Source: an uncultured Eubacteriales bacterium
GTDB lineage: Bacteria > Bacillota > Clostridia > Lachnospirales > Lachnospiraceae
Direction of reading: 5' to 3'
DNA length: 29,934 nucleotides
Assembly: GCA_902772745.1 (NCBI GenBank)
Contig: CACYBV010000216.1
Location: forward strand, 1-29,934
Part shown: piece after piece, positions 22,127-29,934 of the stretch
Layout of the letters: each line of letters begins with the position of its first letter
Position numbering within the stretch: position 1 is the stretch's first letter
Translations under genes and position numbers: made by a program
The notes under the pieces: generated by a model
What the model saw: only the letters and a program-made list of their open reading frames with translations
Databases searched by the model: none
What the model was told of the DNA's origin: nothing

Positions 22127-23686
22127 ATGCTGACAATCAGAATCGTTAAAGCGGACGGGAATCATGCCTCGAGAGCGGAAATCGTCTCTTTGTACGCAAG
22201 CGACATGGACTATGTCCCGTTCTTCAGGAAAAACATCATCGACTGGGACGGAACGATTCATCTCACAGTTCCGGAAGGACCGGTGATCCTGCATGCAAAG
22301 CTCGAAATACCGGGCTTCGGCTCGGGTATGTGGGTCGTCTCGGACAACTGCGGTGCAGGCTATCAGGGAAATGAAGAGGTGGATTTTATCCATGACGCGG
22401 CGGAAAGCCGGATCGCGGCGGTCCAAAAAGTTACGGGCGGCGGCGAATTTACGCCTTCCCCGAAATGCATGTCTCTGCTTCGTGACGCGGAAACTCTGCT
22501 CCGGCTCGCAGAAGCGAACCCGGCGAAAGCCCCGGCTTATCAGATGGCATCTCTCGGCGCATCTCTCTGGAGCGGGGAGCTTGCAGCGGTGGAACGCGCG
22601 AAAGCGCGGATCGAAAAGCGCGGAAAGCGGGAAATGCTTTTCGGCGCCGGCGGTTTTCGTTATCCATATGACGGTTTCCGGAAAAACAGGCGCGGCGGGA
22701 CTGAGATCCGCTACCAGGGCCTTCCGGGAATGAAGGAGAACTTCGACAGCGTATTCAACTATGCGACGCTTCCGTTCTACCTTGCGGAGCGCGAACCGGA
22801 ATACGGAAAACCGGATTTTGAGTATCTCGATCACCTGCAGGATGCGTTTACAGCTTCCGGGATCACGACGAAAGGCCATCCGCTGTGGTGGGCGCATACC
22901 GCCGGAATGCCCGAATGGACGAAAGGACTTTCCTACGGGGACGGGTCGATGAAACGTGAGATCCGCCGGACGATTTCAGAGACGGTTTCGCATTTTCGGG
23001 GACGCACGCAGTTCTATGACGCGATCAATGAAAACCACGACTGGTGCAATGCCTACAACCTGACGCAGGATGAGCAGACTGATATCACAAAATACTGCGT
23101 GGACTGCATTCACGATGCAGATCCCGACGCGAAGGTGGTCATTAACACCTGCTTCATGTTCGGAGAGAACGCGGCGGACGGGCGGACCCAGTGGGGACCG
23201 ACCTGGGAACGGAACCTTGTGCCCTATACAGCGATCCGGCGTGTGGAGGAACTGGGAACGGAGTATCATGCGGTCGGAATGCAGCTCTATAACCCGGCGC
23301 GCGATATGCTGGAAATCGATAAGCTCTTTGACCGCTTCGCGCGTTTCGGCCGGAAACTGCACCTGACGGAACTCGGAATTCCTTCCTTCATGACGGAGAT
23401 CCGCCCGAATACGACACCCGGAGACGTCTACTGTCTGGAGTATATGTATTACGGGATCTGGCATGAGCTTTCCTGGAACGAGCGTCTGCAGGCGGACTGG
23501 ATCGAGCAGTTCTACACGATCTGTTATTCGCATCCGGAGGTGGAAGCGATCACGATGTGGAGCATGGAAGATCCGGGCTATGTTCCCGCCTCCGGTCTCT
23601 TTACGGACAGGTTCGAGCCGAAGGAGAGCTTTTTCCGTCTGAAGGAACTCGAGAAATCCTGGGGCTTTGATTTTCCGGTGAAGTAA
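22127..23686 (+). CDS. glycoside hydrolase family 10-like enzyme (endo-xylanase fold), cytoplasmic
   Basis: The 519-residue protein starts at ATG 22127 behind GAAAGGAG. Residues 1-170 form an N-terminal beta-rich and helical region of unknown role. The GH10 barrel starts around residue 170. Its landmarks are GHPLWWAH (about 250), YDAINENHDW with acid/base Glu302, HAVGMQLYN (about 381-389), LHLTELGIPS with nucleophile Glu415, and ITMWSMEDPG..PASGLFTDRFEPKESFFRL, the usual GH10 ending. GH10 enzymes cut beta-1,4-xylan and related glycans with retention. No signal peptide is present, so it would act on short imported xylo-oligosaccharides. The non-standard active-site context (NENH, TELG) leaves room for a different beta-glycan. 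Confidence 0.85.
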   Translation: MLTIRIVKADGNHASRAEIVSLYASDMDYVPFFRKNIIDWDGTIHLTVPEGPVILHAKLEIPGFGSGMWVVSDNCGAGYQGNEEVDFIHDAAESRIAAVQKVTGGGEFTPSPKCMSLLRDAETLLRLAEANPAKAPAYQMASLGASLWSGELAAVERAKARIEKRGKREMLFGAGGFRYPYDGFRKNRRGGTEIRYQGLPGMKENFDSVFNYATLPFYLAEREPEYGKPDFEYLDHLQDAFTASGITTKGHPLWWAHTAGMPEWTKGLSYGDGSMKREIRRTISETVSHFRGRTQFYDAINENHDWCNAYNLTQDEQTDITKYCVDCIHDADPDAKVVINTCFMFGENAADGRTQWGPTWERNLVPYTAIRRVEELGTEYHAVGMQLYNPARDMLEIDKLFDRFARFGRKLHLTELGIPSFMTEIRPNTTPGDVYCLEYMYYGIWHELSWNERLQADWIEQFYTICYSHPEVEAITMWSMEDPGYVPASGLFTDRFEPKESFFRLKELEKSWGFDFPVK

Positions 23687-23694
23687 AACAGGCG

Positions 23695-23737
23695 GCCGGA
23701 GAGGCCGGCACCCGTCATTCGAAATGCTGCGCATTTC
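23695..23737. repeat. two short perfect hairpins after the GH10 gene
   Basis: GCCGG-AGAGG-CCGGC (23695-23709) is followed by GAAATGC-TGC-GCATTTC (23721-23737). They start nine bases after the GH10 stop. The first could act in transcript ending, but no T-run follows. Confidence 0.6.
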
Positions 23738-23743
23738 TCATGT

Positions 23744-23777
23744 GGGCGGTCAGTGAGGCTTCGCCTCAAGACCGCCC
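23744..23777. repeat. nested hairpin GGGCGGTC...GACCGCCC
   Basis: The outer stem GGGCGGTC (23744-23751) pairs with GACCGCCC (23770-23777). The inner stem TGAGGC-TTC-GCCTCA (23754-23768) sits inside, joined by short unpaired bases. It overlaps the next palindrome by three bases. Confidence 0.7.
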
Positions 23778-23844
23778 GCTGAAAGAGGGCAAACATCCGG
23801 AAAGGCATAAATGCTTTTCCGGGCTTCTGCCCTCTTTCAGCGGG
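23775..23844. repeat. 70-bp nested palindrome (outer 16-bp stem, inner 12-bp stem)
   Basis: The outer arms CCCGCTGAAAGAGGGC (23775-23790) and GCCCTCTTTCAGCGGG (23829-23844) are perfectly complementary. Six-base spacers AAACAT and GCTTCT flank an inner hairpin, CCGGAAAGGCAT-AA-ATGCTTTTCCGG (23797-23822), with a single G-T pair. The regular design looks selected rather than random. No T-run follows on either strand, so it is not a plain intrinsic terminator. Confidence 0.8.
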
Positions 23845-23909
23845 TGCTGGACCGTAAACAAAAAAGAACACCAACCCCGAGCGAACGCTGCAGGATTGAT
23901 GCTCCCCCG

Positions 23910-23982
23910 TGCACCATCAGGGGCTCGAACCCTGGACACCCTGATTAAGAGTCAGGTGCTCTACCAACTGAGCTAATGGTGC
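23910..23982 (-). tRNA. tRNA-Lys (anticodon CTT)
   Basis: The minus-strand sequence folds as a complete 73-base tRNA. The acceptor stem is GCACCAT/ATGGTGC with discriminator A. The D arm contains AGTTGGTA, the anticodon stem is CCTGA/TCAGG, and its loop CTCTTAA gives anticodon CTT, reading AAG. The T arm is CAGGG-TTCGAGC-CCCTG. CCA is not encoded, as is common in clostridia for part of the tRNA set. A consensus promoter lies 22 bases upstream. No strong terminator is evident. A T-run (TTCTTTTTTG on the minus strand, near 23855-23865) may end the transcript. Confidence 0.97.
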
Positions 23983-24003
23983 TTGTTTTATAACACAAGC
24001 GCT

Positions 24004-24032
24004 ATTATAGCCACACAAAGGAGAAAAGTCAA
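24004..24032 (-). promoter_or_regulatory. promoter of tRNA-Lys
   Basis: On the minus strand TTGACT (24032-24027), 17 bases, then a perfect TATAAT (24009-24004). Confidence 0.9.
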
Positions 24033-24091
24033 GAACTTTTTCCAAGCGAATTTATTTTTGTGAAAACTGTGTGTAGATCTGCTGCGACCAG

Positions 24092-24120
24092 TTGATTTTT
24101 CGGCGATTTTTCGTTATAAT
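24092..24120 (+). promoter_or_regulatory. promoter of the GNAT-trmB-DUF885 operon
   Basis: TTGATT (24092-24097), 17 bases and a perfect TATAAT (24115-24120), 64 bases ahead of the chosen ATG at 24185. Confidence 0.85.
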
Positions 24121-24184
24121 CTTTGGGCGGCCGGGAATGTCCGATGCAAAACCGGTCCGGACTTCATTCCCCGAAGGAGCATTT

Positions 24185-24742
24185 ATGATTCCGGATTTTT
24201 ATGACCCCGAAGCAAAGATTGAAACAAAACGCCTTCTCCTCAGACCGCTTGAAAGCGGCGATTCGAAGGCGATTTTCCGTAATATCAGTCATGACAGGGA
24301 TGTGCTCCGATACTATCTTGCGCCTTATATCGAGCGCGAGGAGGAAGCTTCCGTGGAGGGTACGGTCAATGCCTGCAGAACGCAGAAGATGTACTGCTTT
24401 GCGGTCGTTCTCCGGGAAACGGGGGAAGTGATCGGCATGCTGAACCAGTGCAGCTCCCCGAACCGCTATATGCATACGGCAGAGCTCGGATACGCGATCG
24501 GGAAAGCATACTGGAATAAAGGATACACAACGGAAGCGCTGCGGGCGGCAATTGACTTCATGTTTGCCCGGGGCATTCACAAAGTGACCTGCTGCCATAT
24601 TACGGAAAACACGGCCAGCGGACGCGTGATGCAGAAATGCGGAATGATTTACGAAGGCATTCGGAAGGATGAACTTTATTACCATGACAGATACTGGGAT
24701 ACGGCGAATTACTATGTGCTGAATCCCGATGATGAGGGATAA
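24185..24742 (+). CDS. GNAT family N-acetyltransferase (RimJ/RimL-like)
   Basis: The 185-residue protein starts at ATG 24185, five bases after AAGGAG. A longer frame from a TTG at 24092 would start inside the -35 box and is rejected. It begins with an IETKRLLLRPLESGD strand-helix element, has the central beta strands FAVVLRETGEVIGMLNQ, and the acetyl-CoA pyrophosphate loop region ELGYAIGKAYWNKGYTTEAL. HITENTASGRVMQKCGMIYEG is the usual C-terminal block of the RimJ/RimL-like group. It transfers acetyl groups from acetyl-CoA to an amine on a protein, antibiotic or small molecule. The substrate is not decidable. Its TAA directly abuts the ATG of trmB. Confidence 0.92.
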   Translation: MIPDFYDPEAKIETKRLLLRPLESGDSKAIFRNISHDRDVLRYYLAPYIEREEEASVEGTVNACRTQKMYCFAVVLRETGEVIGMLNQCSSPNRYMHTAELGYAIGKAYWNKGYTTEALRAAIDFMFARGIHKVTCCHITENTASGRVMQKCGMIYEGIRKDELYYHDRYWDTANYYVLNPDDEG

Positions 24743-25411
24743 ATGAGACTTAGGAATATTCCGGGTGCCGAAGAGGACATGCAAAAAAATCCGTTTGTCG
24801 TCAAGGCGCCGGAGGAGAAAAAAGGACAGTGGCGGGAATTTTTCGGAAACGACCGTCCGCTGAGCCTGGAGATCGGATGCGGAAAAGGGCGCTTTCTTTC
24901 GGAACTTTCAATTCGGAATCCCCAGGTGAATTTCATCGGGATCGAGAAATTTTCCTCGGTGCTCCTTCGGGCACTCGAGAAACGCGCAGAGCTTCCGTGT
25001 GAAAACCTGTATTATCTCCGCTTTGATGCGGAAGGGATCGAATCCTGCTTCGCGCCTTCTGAAGTTTCCAGGATTTACCTGAATTTTTCCGATCCCTGGC
25101 CGAAGGCACGGCACCACAAACGGCGCCTCACATCCCGCGAATTCCTCTCGCGTTATGAGAAGATTCTCGCGCCGGAAGGCGTCGTCGAATTCAAAACCGA
25201 CAACGTAAAACTGTTTGACTTCTCGCTTGAGGAGGCGGAGGAATCGGGCTGGGAAATCCTTGCAGCCACCCGGGATCTTCACCGTGATCCGGTGATGCGG
25301 GAAGGAAATATCATGACGGAATACGAGGAAAAATTCTCGCTCCTCGGGAACCGGATCTGCAAACTTGTGATGCGTCCGGGCAGAAAACTAAAGGGGGAAC
25401 CAAAAGAATGA
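24743..25411 (+). CDS. trmB: tRNA (guanine-N7-)-methyltransferase TrmB
   Basis: The 222-residue protein starts at ATG 24743, immediately after the GNAT stop codon, with AGGGA inside the upstream gene as ribosome site. It has the class I methyltransferase SAM loop LEIGCGKGRF (about 41-50), then FIGIEKFSSVLLRAL, and the TrmB signature YLNFSDPWPKARHHKRRLT, which binds the tRNA. EFKTDN near residue 154 and TEYEEKF near the end are also conserved. The enzyme makes m7G at position 46 of tRNA variable loops in the cytosol. The last four bases overlap the start of the DUF885 lipoprotein gene (ATGA), so the two are translationally coupled. Confidence 0.96.
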   Translation: MRLRNIPGAEEDMQKNPFVVKAPEEKKGQWREFFGNDRPLSLEIGCGKGRFLSELSIRNPQVNFIGIEKFSSVLLRALEKRAELPCENLYYLRFDAEGIESCFAPSEVSRIYLNFSDPWPKARHHKRRLTSREFLSRYEKILAPEGVVEFKTDNVKLFDFSLEEAEESGWEILAATRDLHRDPVMREGNIMTEYEEKFSLLGNRICKLVMRPGRKLKGEPKE

Positions 25412-27477
25412 AGAAGTGGAAACTCGCTAAGGCAGCCGCACTGCTTCTCGCGCTTGTGCTGATTGCAGGCTCGCTTTCCGGCTGTATTACGGCCGGGATG
25501 CTCATCGGCGTCGCGACGCTTGACAAAATCCGCAGTGATGACAGCGAACCTGAAGAGAGCAGCTCAGTGTCAATTGTCGAAAAGAGCACCGAAACGGACA
25601 CCGAAGCGCCGGAAACGGAACCGACCGCGGCGCCGTCTTCGGAGGAACCGGTAAAAACTTCCGAAGAAGAAACAGAGCCGCCGGAAACAGAGAAGACGGA
25701 AACGGAAGAACCTGAAACAGAAGAACCTGAGACGGAAGAGTCCGAGACAGAAGAGCCCGAGACGGAAGAACCGTCGACTGAAGAAACAGATGAACCGGAA
25801 ACCAAAGAGACGGATCATCCGGAACCGACGGATGAAGTCAATGCGGCTTTCCATGAATTCACGGACCGCGTATATACAGACCTGATTAACGGTTCGACCC
25901 TGAACCGCCACTACAGTGTGATGCATCCGGAAGACCTCGGAATCGATATATCCGAAGTTTTCTGGCCTGACATGGATGTTTCGGATGAGGCTTTTGCGGA
26001 ATACCGGGAACAGCTTGATTCTTATCGTGAGGAACTGCAGTCCTTTGACTACGACCAGCTGGACTGGGAAGGGCAGCTGACCTACGATGCCTTTATGGTC
26101 TATCTGGATGTCGAGGACGAAGGCTTTGGTCTGGACCTCCTGTATGAGCCGCTCGGACCGAATCTCGGGACGCAGGCGATGCTTCCTTTGGAGCTTGCGG
26201 AATACAATTTCTACACCGAAGACGATGTTACGGAGTACATCGAACTTTTGAAACTGGTGCAGGGATACTACGAAAATATTATGGCGTTTGAACAGAAAAA
26301 GGCGGAAGCCGGGCTGTTCATGGAGGATGATATTCTCGATAATACACTGCAGCAGATCGAGGACTATATCGGAACCAGGGACGACAGTTTCCTGATCACC
26401 ACCTTCCCGGCGCGCCTTTCGGAGCTGGGGCTTTCACAGACGGAAATCGACAGCTACTGTGAAGCAAATGAAGACGCCGTAAAGAACTATTTTTATCCGG
26501 CGTATGAATACCTCCTTGAGGAACTGAAAAAGCTTCGCGGAAGCAACAAGTACGAAGGCGGGCTGTGCAATTATCCGGACGGTAAAAAGTATTTCGAATA
26601 CCTGCTGAAAGCAAGAGTCGGTACGGATAAGACGCCGGATGAAATGATTGCGATGCTGGATGAGGCAATCGATGAGGGCATGAACACGATAATGATGCTC
26701 CTTTCGGAAGACTACAGCCTGAGTTTCGTCTTCTATTCCGTGCCTTATCCCACAACCGATCCGAACCTGAGCCTCAGGATGCTGCAGGAGAAGATCCTGG
26801 AGGATTTCCCTGCAATCGATAACGTCGATTATTCCGTAAGCTATGTCGATCCCGCACTCAGGGAGTCCATGAGCCCGGCCTGCTATATGACGCCGCCGGT
26901 AGACGGACAGGTTAAGAATTCGATCCTGATTAACTGCGACCGCGGGGATGAACCGGAGGATATCTTCATCACACTTGCCCATGAAGGATATCCGGGACAT
27001 CTGTACCAGATCAACTACTTCCACCAGAATGCGACGTATTTCCTCCGGGATGCTCTTGGAACAAACGGTTTCTGCGAAGGCTACGCGTCCTATGTGGAAA
27101 ACAACGCATACCACTATATCGACGACCTCAGCGAAGACGGTGCAGAAGTCCTTGGAATCAATGCGCGGATTTCTCTTGACATCTACGCCCGCGTCGATCT
27201 CGGCATCCACTGGCAGGGCTGGGGGGTTGACGAAATTGAAGAGTACATCTCAGAGTATTTCGACGGTGCGGAAGACGCGGCAAAGTGGATGTATGATTAC
27301 ATGCGTCCGGAGCCCGGCACCTATGAGATGTACGCGATCGGCGAACTTGAAATCATCGACATTGAAAACGAAGCGCGCGATGCGGATGACTTTGACCTGA
27401 AGGAATTCCACAAAGAGCTTCTCGACTGCTCCTACGCGCCCTTCTCCGTAATCCGCAAGAATATCCTTGGGGAGTAA
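25408..27477 (+). CDS. DUF885 family lipoprotein, putative zinc peptidase-like
   Basis: The protein has 689 residues, and its start overlaps the trmB stop as ATGA. The signal peptide ends with lipobox LSGC (Cys26), so it is anchored to the outer face of the membrane. Residues about 45-145 form an acidic Thr/Glu/Pro-rich spacer with five-residue repeats (PETEE). The catalytic-like DUF885 domain follows. It contains ITLAHEGYPGH with His525, Glu526 and His531, and GFCEGYASYVE some 30 residues later, which together resemble a gluzincin zinc site. DUF885 proteins are widespread in clostridia, and the activity of most is untested. A peptidase or carboxypeptidase role is inferred from the motif. Coupling to trmB is probably positional rather than functional. 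Confidence 0.9.
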   Translation: MKKWKLAKAAALLLALVLIAGSLSGCITAGMLIGVATLDKIRSDDSEPEESSSVSIVEKSTETDTEAPETEPTAAPSSEEPVKTSEEETEPPETEKTETEEPETEEPETEESETEEPETEEPSTEETDEPETKETDHPEPTDEVNAAFHEFTDRVYTDLINGSTLNRHYSVMHPEDLGIDISEVFWPDMDVSDEAFAEYREQLDSYREELQSFDYDQLDWEGQLTYDAFMVYLDVEDEGFGLDLLYEPLGPNLGTQAMLPLELAEYNFYTEDDVTEYIELLKLVQGYYENIMAFEQKKAEAGLFMEDDILDNTLQQIEDYIGTRDDSFLITTFPARLSELGLSQTEIDSYCEANEDAVKNYFYPAYEYLLEELKKLRGSNKYEGGLCNYPDGKKYFEYLLKARVGTDKTPDEMIAMLDEAIDEGMNTIMMLLSEDYSLSFVFYSVPYPTTDPNLSLRMLQEKILEDFPAIDNVDYSVSYVDPALRESMSPACYMTPPVDGQVKNSILINCDRGDEPEDIFITLAHEGYPGHLYQINYFHQNATYFLRDALGTNGFCEGYASYVENNAYHYIDDLSEDGAEVLGINARISLDIYARVDLGIHWQGWGVDEIEEYISEYFDGAEDAAKWMYDYMRPEPGTYEMYAIGELEIIDIENEARDADDFDLKEFHKELLDCSYAPFSVIRKNILGE
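25711..25770 (+). repeat. 15-bp repeat (4 units) in the DUF885 spacer
   Basis: Four consecutive units of the form CCTGAGACGGAAGAG encode PETEE or SETEE. They differ only by synonymous or Pro/Ser changes. In-frame unit gain or loss would change spacer length only. Confidence 0.85.
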
Positions 27478-27490
27478 GAATACGAGCCGG

Positions 27491-27574
27491 ATGTGAATCC
27501 CGGACATTGTGCCCGCCTCTTCGGAGACCTGAAAGCGTCTCCAGGGAGGCGGGTATGATGTCCGGGATTTGCGT
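27491..27574. repeat. 84-bp nested palindrome with conserved core hairpin
   Basis: The outer arms AATCCCGGACAT....CCCGCCTC (27496-27519) and GAGGCGGG....ATGTCCGGGATT (27546-27569) pair except for a four-base internal loop. The stem can extend five more pairs with G-T pairing. The core is GGAGAC (27523-27528), CTGAAAGC, GTCTCC (27537-27542). It lies between the DUF885 stop and the secA promoter. No T-run follows, so termination is uncertain. Confidence 0.75.
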
Positions 27575-27607
27575 CCTGCAGAGGCATCGGACCTCCCTAT
27601 TTTCCGG

Positions 27608-27636
27608 TTGAAAAATCAACGGAGAAGTGGTAAAAT
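27608..27636 (+). promoter_or_regulatory. promoter of secA
   Basis: TTGAAA (27608-27613), 17 bases and TAAAAT (27631-27636), 28 bases ahead of ATG 27665. Confidence 0.75.
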
Positions 27637-27664
27637 ACTCTTTAAGTATGCACAGGAGGTTCCC

Positions 27665-29934
27665 ATGAGCATAATTACGAAAATTTTCGGAACTCACAGT
27701 GAGAACGAAATCAAACGGCTTCGCCCGATCCTGCAGAAGATCAATGACCTGAGACCGGCCATGATGGCGGCCACCGATGAAGAGCTGCGGGCAAAGACGG
27801 ATGAATACAAAAAACGCTATCAGAACGGAGAAACATTGGATGATCTGCTTCCGGAGGCTTACGCAACCATGCGTGAGGCGACGAGGCGCTGCATCAACCA
27901 GGAGCATTTCGACGTACAGGTTCTCGGAGGCATTGTGCTGCATCAGGGCCGGATCGCCGAGATGAAGACCGGTGAAGGCAAAACGCAGACCGCACTGCTT
28001 CCTGCGTATCTCAATGCACTTACGGGAAAAGGCGTGCATATTGTGACGGTCAACGATTACCTGGCTGCCCGTGACGCTGAATGGATGGGCCAGATGCATC
28101 GTTTTCTCGGGCTTACGGTCGGATGTGTGCTGAACGGTATGAAGCCGGAAGAACGGAAGGAAGCCTATGCCTGCGACGTGACCTACGTTACCAATAATGA
28201 ACTCGGATTCGACTATCTTCGGGACAACATGGTCATATATGAGAAGCAGCTTGTGCTGCGCAGCCTTTCATATGCGATCATCGATGAAGTGGACTCCATC
28301 CTGATTGACGAAGCGAGAACCCCGCTGATTATCTCCGGACAGTCCGGAAAATCGACGCAGCTCTATGAAGTCTGCGACAATCTCGCGAAGCGTCTCAGGC
28401 GCGGTGAAAACGTGACCGATATTTCCAAAATGGACCTTATCATGGGTGAAGGGCAGAAGGAGTCCGGAGACTTCCAGGTCAATGAGAAGGAAAAGGTCGT
28501 CAACCTGACCGCGGACGGCATTAAAAAGGTGGAGGAGTATTTCCACATTGAGAACCTCGCGGATCCAGAAAACCTCGAGATCCAGCATAATATGACCCTT
28601 GCGCTTCGCGCAAACTATATCATGCACCGCGACATCGATTACGTCGTGAAGGATGACGAGGTGCTGATCGTCGACGAATTCACCGGCCGTATCATGCCGG
28701 GCCGCCGCTACTCTGACGGCCTGCACCAGGCAATCGAGGCAAAGGAACATGTCAAGGTCAACCGCGAATCCAAGACGCTCGCGACAATCACCTTCCAGAA
28801 CTTCTTCAACAAGTATGACAAGAAGGCCGGAATGACCGGTACGGCGCTGACGGAAGAACGCGAATTCCGCAATATCTACGGGATGGACGTCATTGAGATT
28901 CCGACGAATGTGCCAGTGCGGAGAATCGACCTCGAGGACGCGGTATATAAAACCAAAAAAGAAAAGTATGAAGCCGTGGTCGAAGCGGTAAAAGAATGCT
29001 ACGAAAAAGGTCAGCCGGTCCTCGTGGGTACGATTTCGATCGAGGTTTCCGAACACCTTTCCGGGCTCCTGAAGCGCCATGGAATCCCGCACAACGTCCT
29101 CAATGCGAAGTTCCATGAGATGGAAGCGGAAATCGTCGCGCATGCCGGTGAATACAAGGCCGTCACCATCGCGACTAACATGGCCGGACGTGGTACGGAT
29201 ATCAAACTCGATCCCGAAGCCAGGGCGGCAGGAGGCTTAAAGATCATCGGCACCGAGCGCCATGAAGCCAGACGTATCGACAACCAGCTGCGCGGCCGTT
29301 CCGGACGTCAGGGCGATCCGGGCGAATCCCGCTTCTACATTTCGCTGGAGGACGACCTGATGCGGCTCTTCGGATCCGAGCGGATCCTGTCGATGTTCAA
29401 TGCGCTCGGCGTCGAGGAAGGCCAGCAGATCGAGCACCGTATGCTTTCAAATGCAATCGAAAAAGCGCAGAAGCGGATTGAGGGCAACAACTATTCGATC
29501 CGTGAAAACCTGCTGAAATTCGACGAAGTCATCAACGAGCAGCGCGAAATCATTTACAAGGAGCGCCGCCAGGTGCTTGACGGCGAAAACATGCGCGACG
29601 TCATCATGAAGATGGTGACCGATATCTGCGACAACACCGTAGACATGTTCATCCCGGACGACCAGGATCCTTCCGAATGGGATCTTGCTGAGCTGAACCA
29701 GACGCTTCTCTCTGTAATCCCGATGGAGCCGCTCGGCGTTCCCTCAGACGGACGCGGCAGGCAGGCGAAAAACGTCCTGAAGCATATCGTGAAAGAGAAC
29801 GCGGTCAAGCTCTATGAGCGCAAGGAAGCCGAGTTCCCCGACATCGAGCAGATGCGTGAACTGGAACGCGTGGTACTCTTAAAGACCATCGACCGCCACT
29901 GGATGAACCACATCGACGATATGGACCAGCTGCG
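27665..29934 (+). CDS. secA: preprotein translocase ATPase SecA (3' end cut by window edge)
   Basis: ATG 27665 follows AGGAGG by five bases. The window holds 756 codons, and the frame is open to the right edge. The SecA motor is complete: Walker A MKTGEGKT (about 100-107), TVNDYLAARDAEWMG, DEVDSILIDEARTPL (about 207-221), the preprotein cross-linking region, and the second ATPase half with GTISIEVSEHLS, IATNMAGRGTDIKL and RGRSGRQGDPGESRFY. The helical scaffold runs to the edge (TIDRHWMNHIDDMDQL). The missing part would be the rest of the scaffold and the zinc-binding tail. SecA drives exported proteins through SecYEG, including the lipoproteins encoded here. It has its own promoter. The frequent neighbours hpf and prfB are not seen upstream. 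Confidence 0.98.
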   Translation, partial: MSIITKIFGTHSENEIKRLRPILQKINDLRPAMMAATDEELRAKTDEYKKRYQNGETLDDLLPEAYATMREATRRCINQEHFDVQVLGGIVLHQGRIAEMKTGEGKTQTALLPAYLNALTGKGVHIVTVNDYLAARDAEWMGQMHRFLGLTVGCVLNGMKPEERKEAYACDVTYVTNNELGFDYLRDNMVIYEKQLVLRSLSYAIIDEVDSILIDEARTPLIISGQSGKSTQLYEVCDNLAKRLRRGENVTDISKMDLIMGEGQKESGDFQVNEKEKVVNLTADGIKKVEEYFHIENLADPENLEIQHNMTLALRANYIMHRDIDYVVKDDEVLIVDEFTGRIMPGRRYSDGLHQAIEAKEHVKVNRESKTLATITFQNFFNKYDKKAGMTGTALTEEREFRNIYGMDVIEIPTNVPVRRIDLEDAVYKTKKEKYEAVVEAVKECYEKGQPVLVGTISIEVSEHLSGLLKRHGIPHNVLNAKFHEMEAEIVAHAGEYKAVTIATNMAGRGTDIKLDPEARAAGGLKIIGTERHEARRIDNQLRGRSGRQGDPGESRFYISLEDDLMRLFGSERILSMFNALGVEEGQQIEHRMLSNAIEKAQKRIEGNNYSIRENLLKFDEVINEQREIIYKERRQVLDGENMRDVIMKMVTDICDNTVDMFIPDDQDPSEWDLAELNQTLLSVIPMEPLGVPSDGRGRQAKNVLKHIVKENAVKLYERKEAEFPDIEQMRELERVVLLKTIDRHWMNHIDDMDQL

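Noticed and set aside
1..29934. Search for mobile elements, phage or defence systems
   Set aside because: No transposase, integrase, restriction, toxin-antitoxin, reverse transcriptase or CRISPR-associated gene is recognisable in any frame. The P-loop/AlkD fusion stands alone and is not in a defence-like cluster.

Overview
The window is a gene-dense bacterial chromosome segment, moderately GC-rich. It carries about 22 protein genes, one of them broken and two cut by the window edges, plus one tRNA gene. AGGAGG-type ribosome sites, TTGACA/TATAAT promoters, a Gram-positive DinR/LexA box, lipoproteins with Ser/Thr/Glu-rich spacers, BspA-type leucine-rich repeats and the AlkD-like and Y-polymerase subfamilies all point to Bacillota, class Clostridia, probably Lachnospiraceae. 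The family assignment is inference. I see no transposase, integrase, phage gene, plasmid gene or CRISPR array, so this looks like ordinary core and accessory chromosome.

Layout. 1-1511 is a minus-strand group of small unknown proteins: a Cys-rich protein cut by the left edge, a 63-residue ORF broken by one extra base, and a 197-residue protein with its own promoter. 1636-4204 is a plus-strand run: VOC/glyoxalase protein, CcdA, histidine phosphatase and a TlpA/ResA-like thioredoxin. CcdA and TlpA make a trans-membrane thiol-disulfide relay. 4310-5810 is a fucose/arabinose-isomerase-like gene with its own promoter. It converges on an SOS-controlled Y-family DNA polymerase (5964-7391, minus), and a long nested palindrome lies between them. 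7548-8953 holds a GH27 alpha-galactosidase and a coupled 63-residue zinc ribbon protein, followed by an ABC exporter and a CorA metal transporter that has a structured leader. 11933-18376 encodes a giant clostripain-like lipoprotein with leucine-rich repeats, a metallophosphoesterase and a DUF554 membrane protein. 18390-19628 is a fusion of a P-loop kinase-like domain to an AlkD-type DNA glycosylase fold. A terminator separates it from a convergent gamma-glutamyltransferase. 21535-23686 holds a small unknown protein and a cytoplasmic GH10 enzyme. A 150-bp array of hairpins and tRNA-Lys(CTT) follow, then GNAT-trmB-DUF885 lipoprotein as a tightly packed operon, and finally secA, cut by the right edge.

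How the genes fit together. Sugar enzymes (isomerase-like, GH27, GH10) all lack signal peptides, which suggests breakdown of imported plant oligosaccharides inside the cell. Three envelope proteins (TlpA-like, clostripain-LRR, DUF885) share one plan: a membrane or lipid anchor, an acidic low-complexity spacer, then an enzyme domain. Two genes concern DNA damage (SOS polymerase and the AlkD fusion).

The least explained material is non-coding. Three intergenic nested palindromes share an almost identical 20-nt core hairpin, and a separate four-hairpin cluster sits beside the tRNA gene. I found no clear new defence or mobile system. The best candidates for undescribed biology are these palindromes, the P-loop/AlkD fusion and the clostripain-LRR surface protein.
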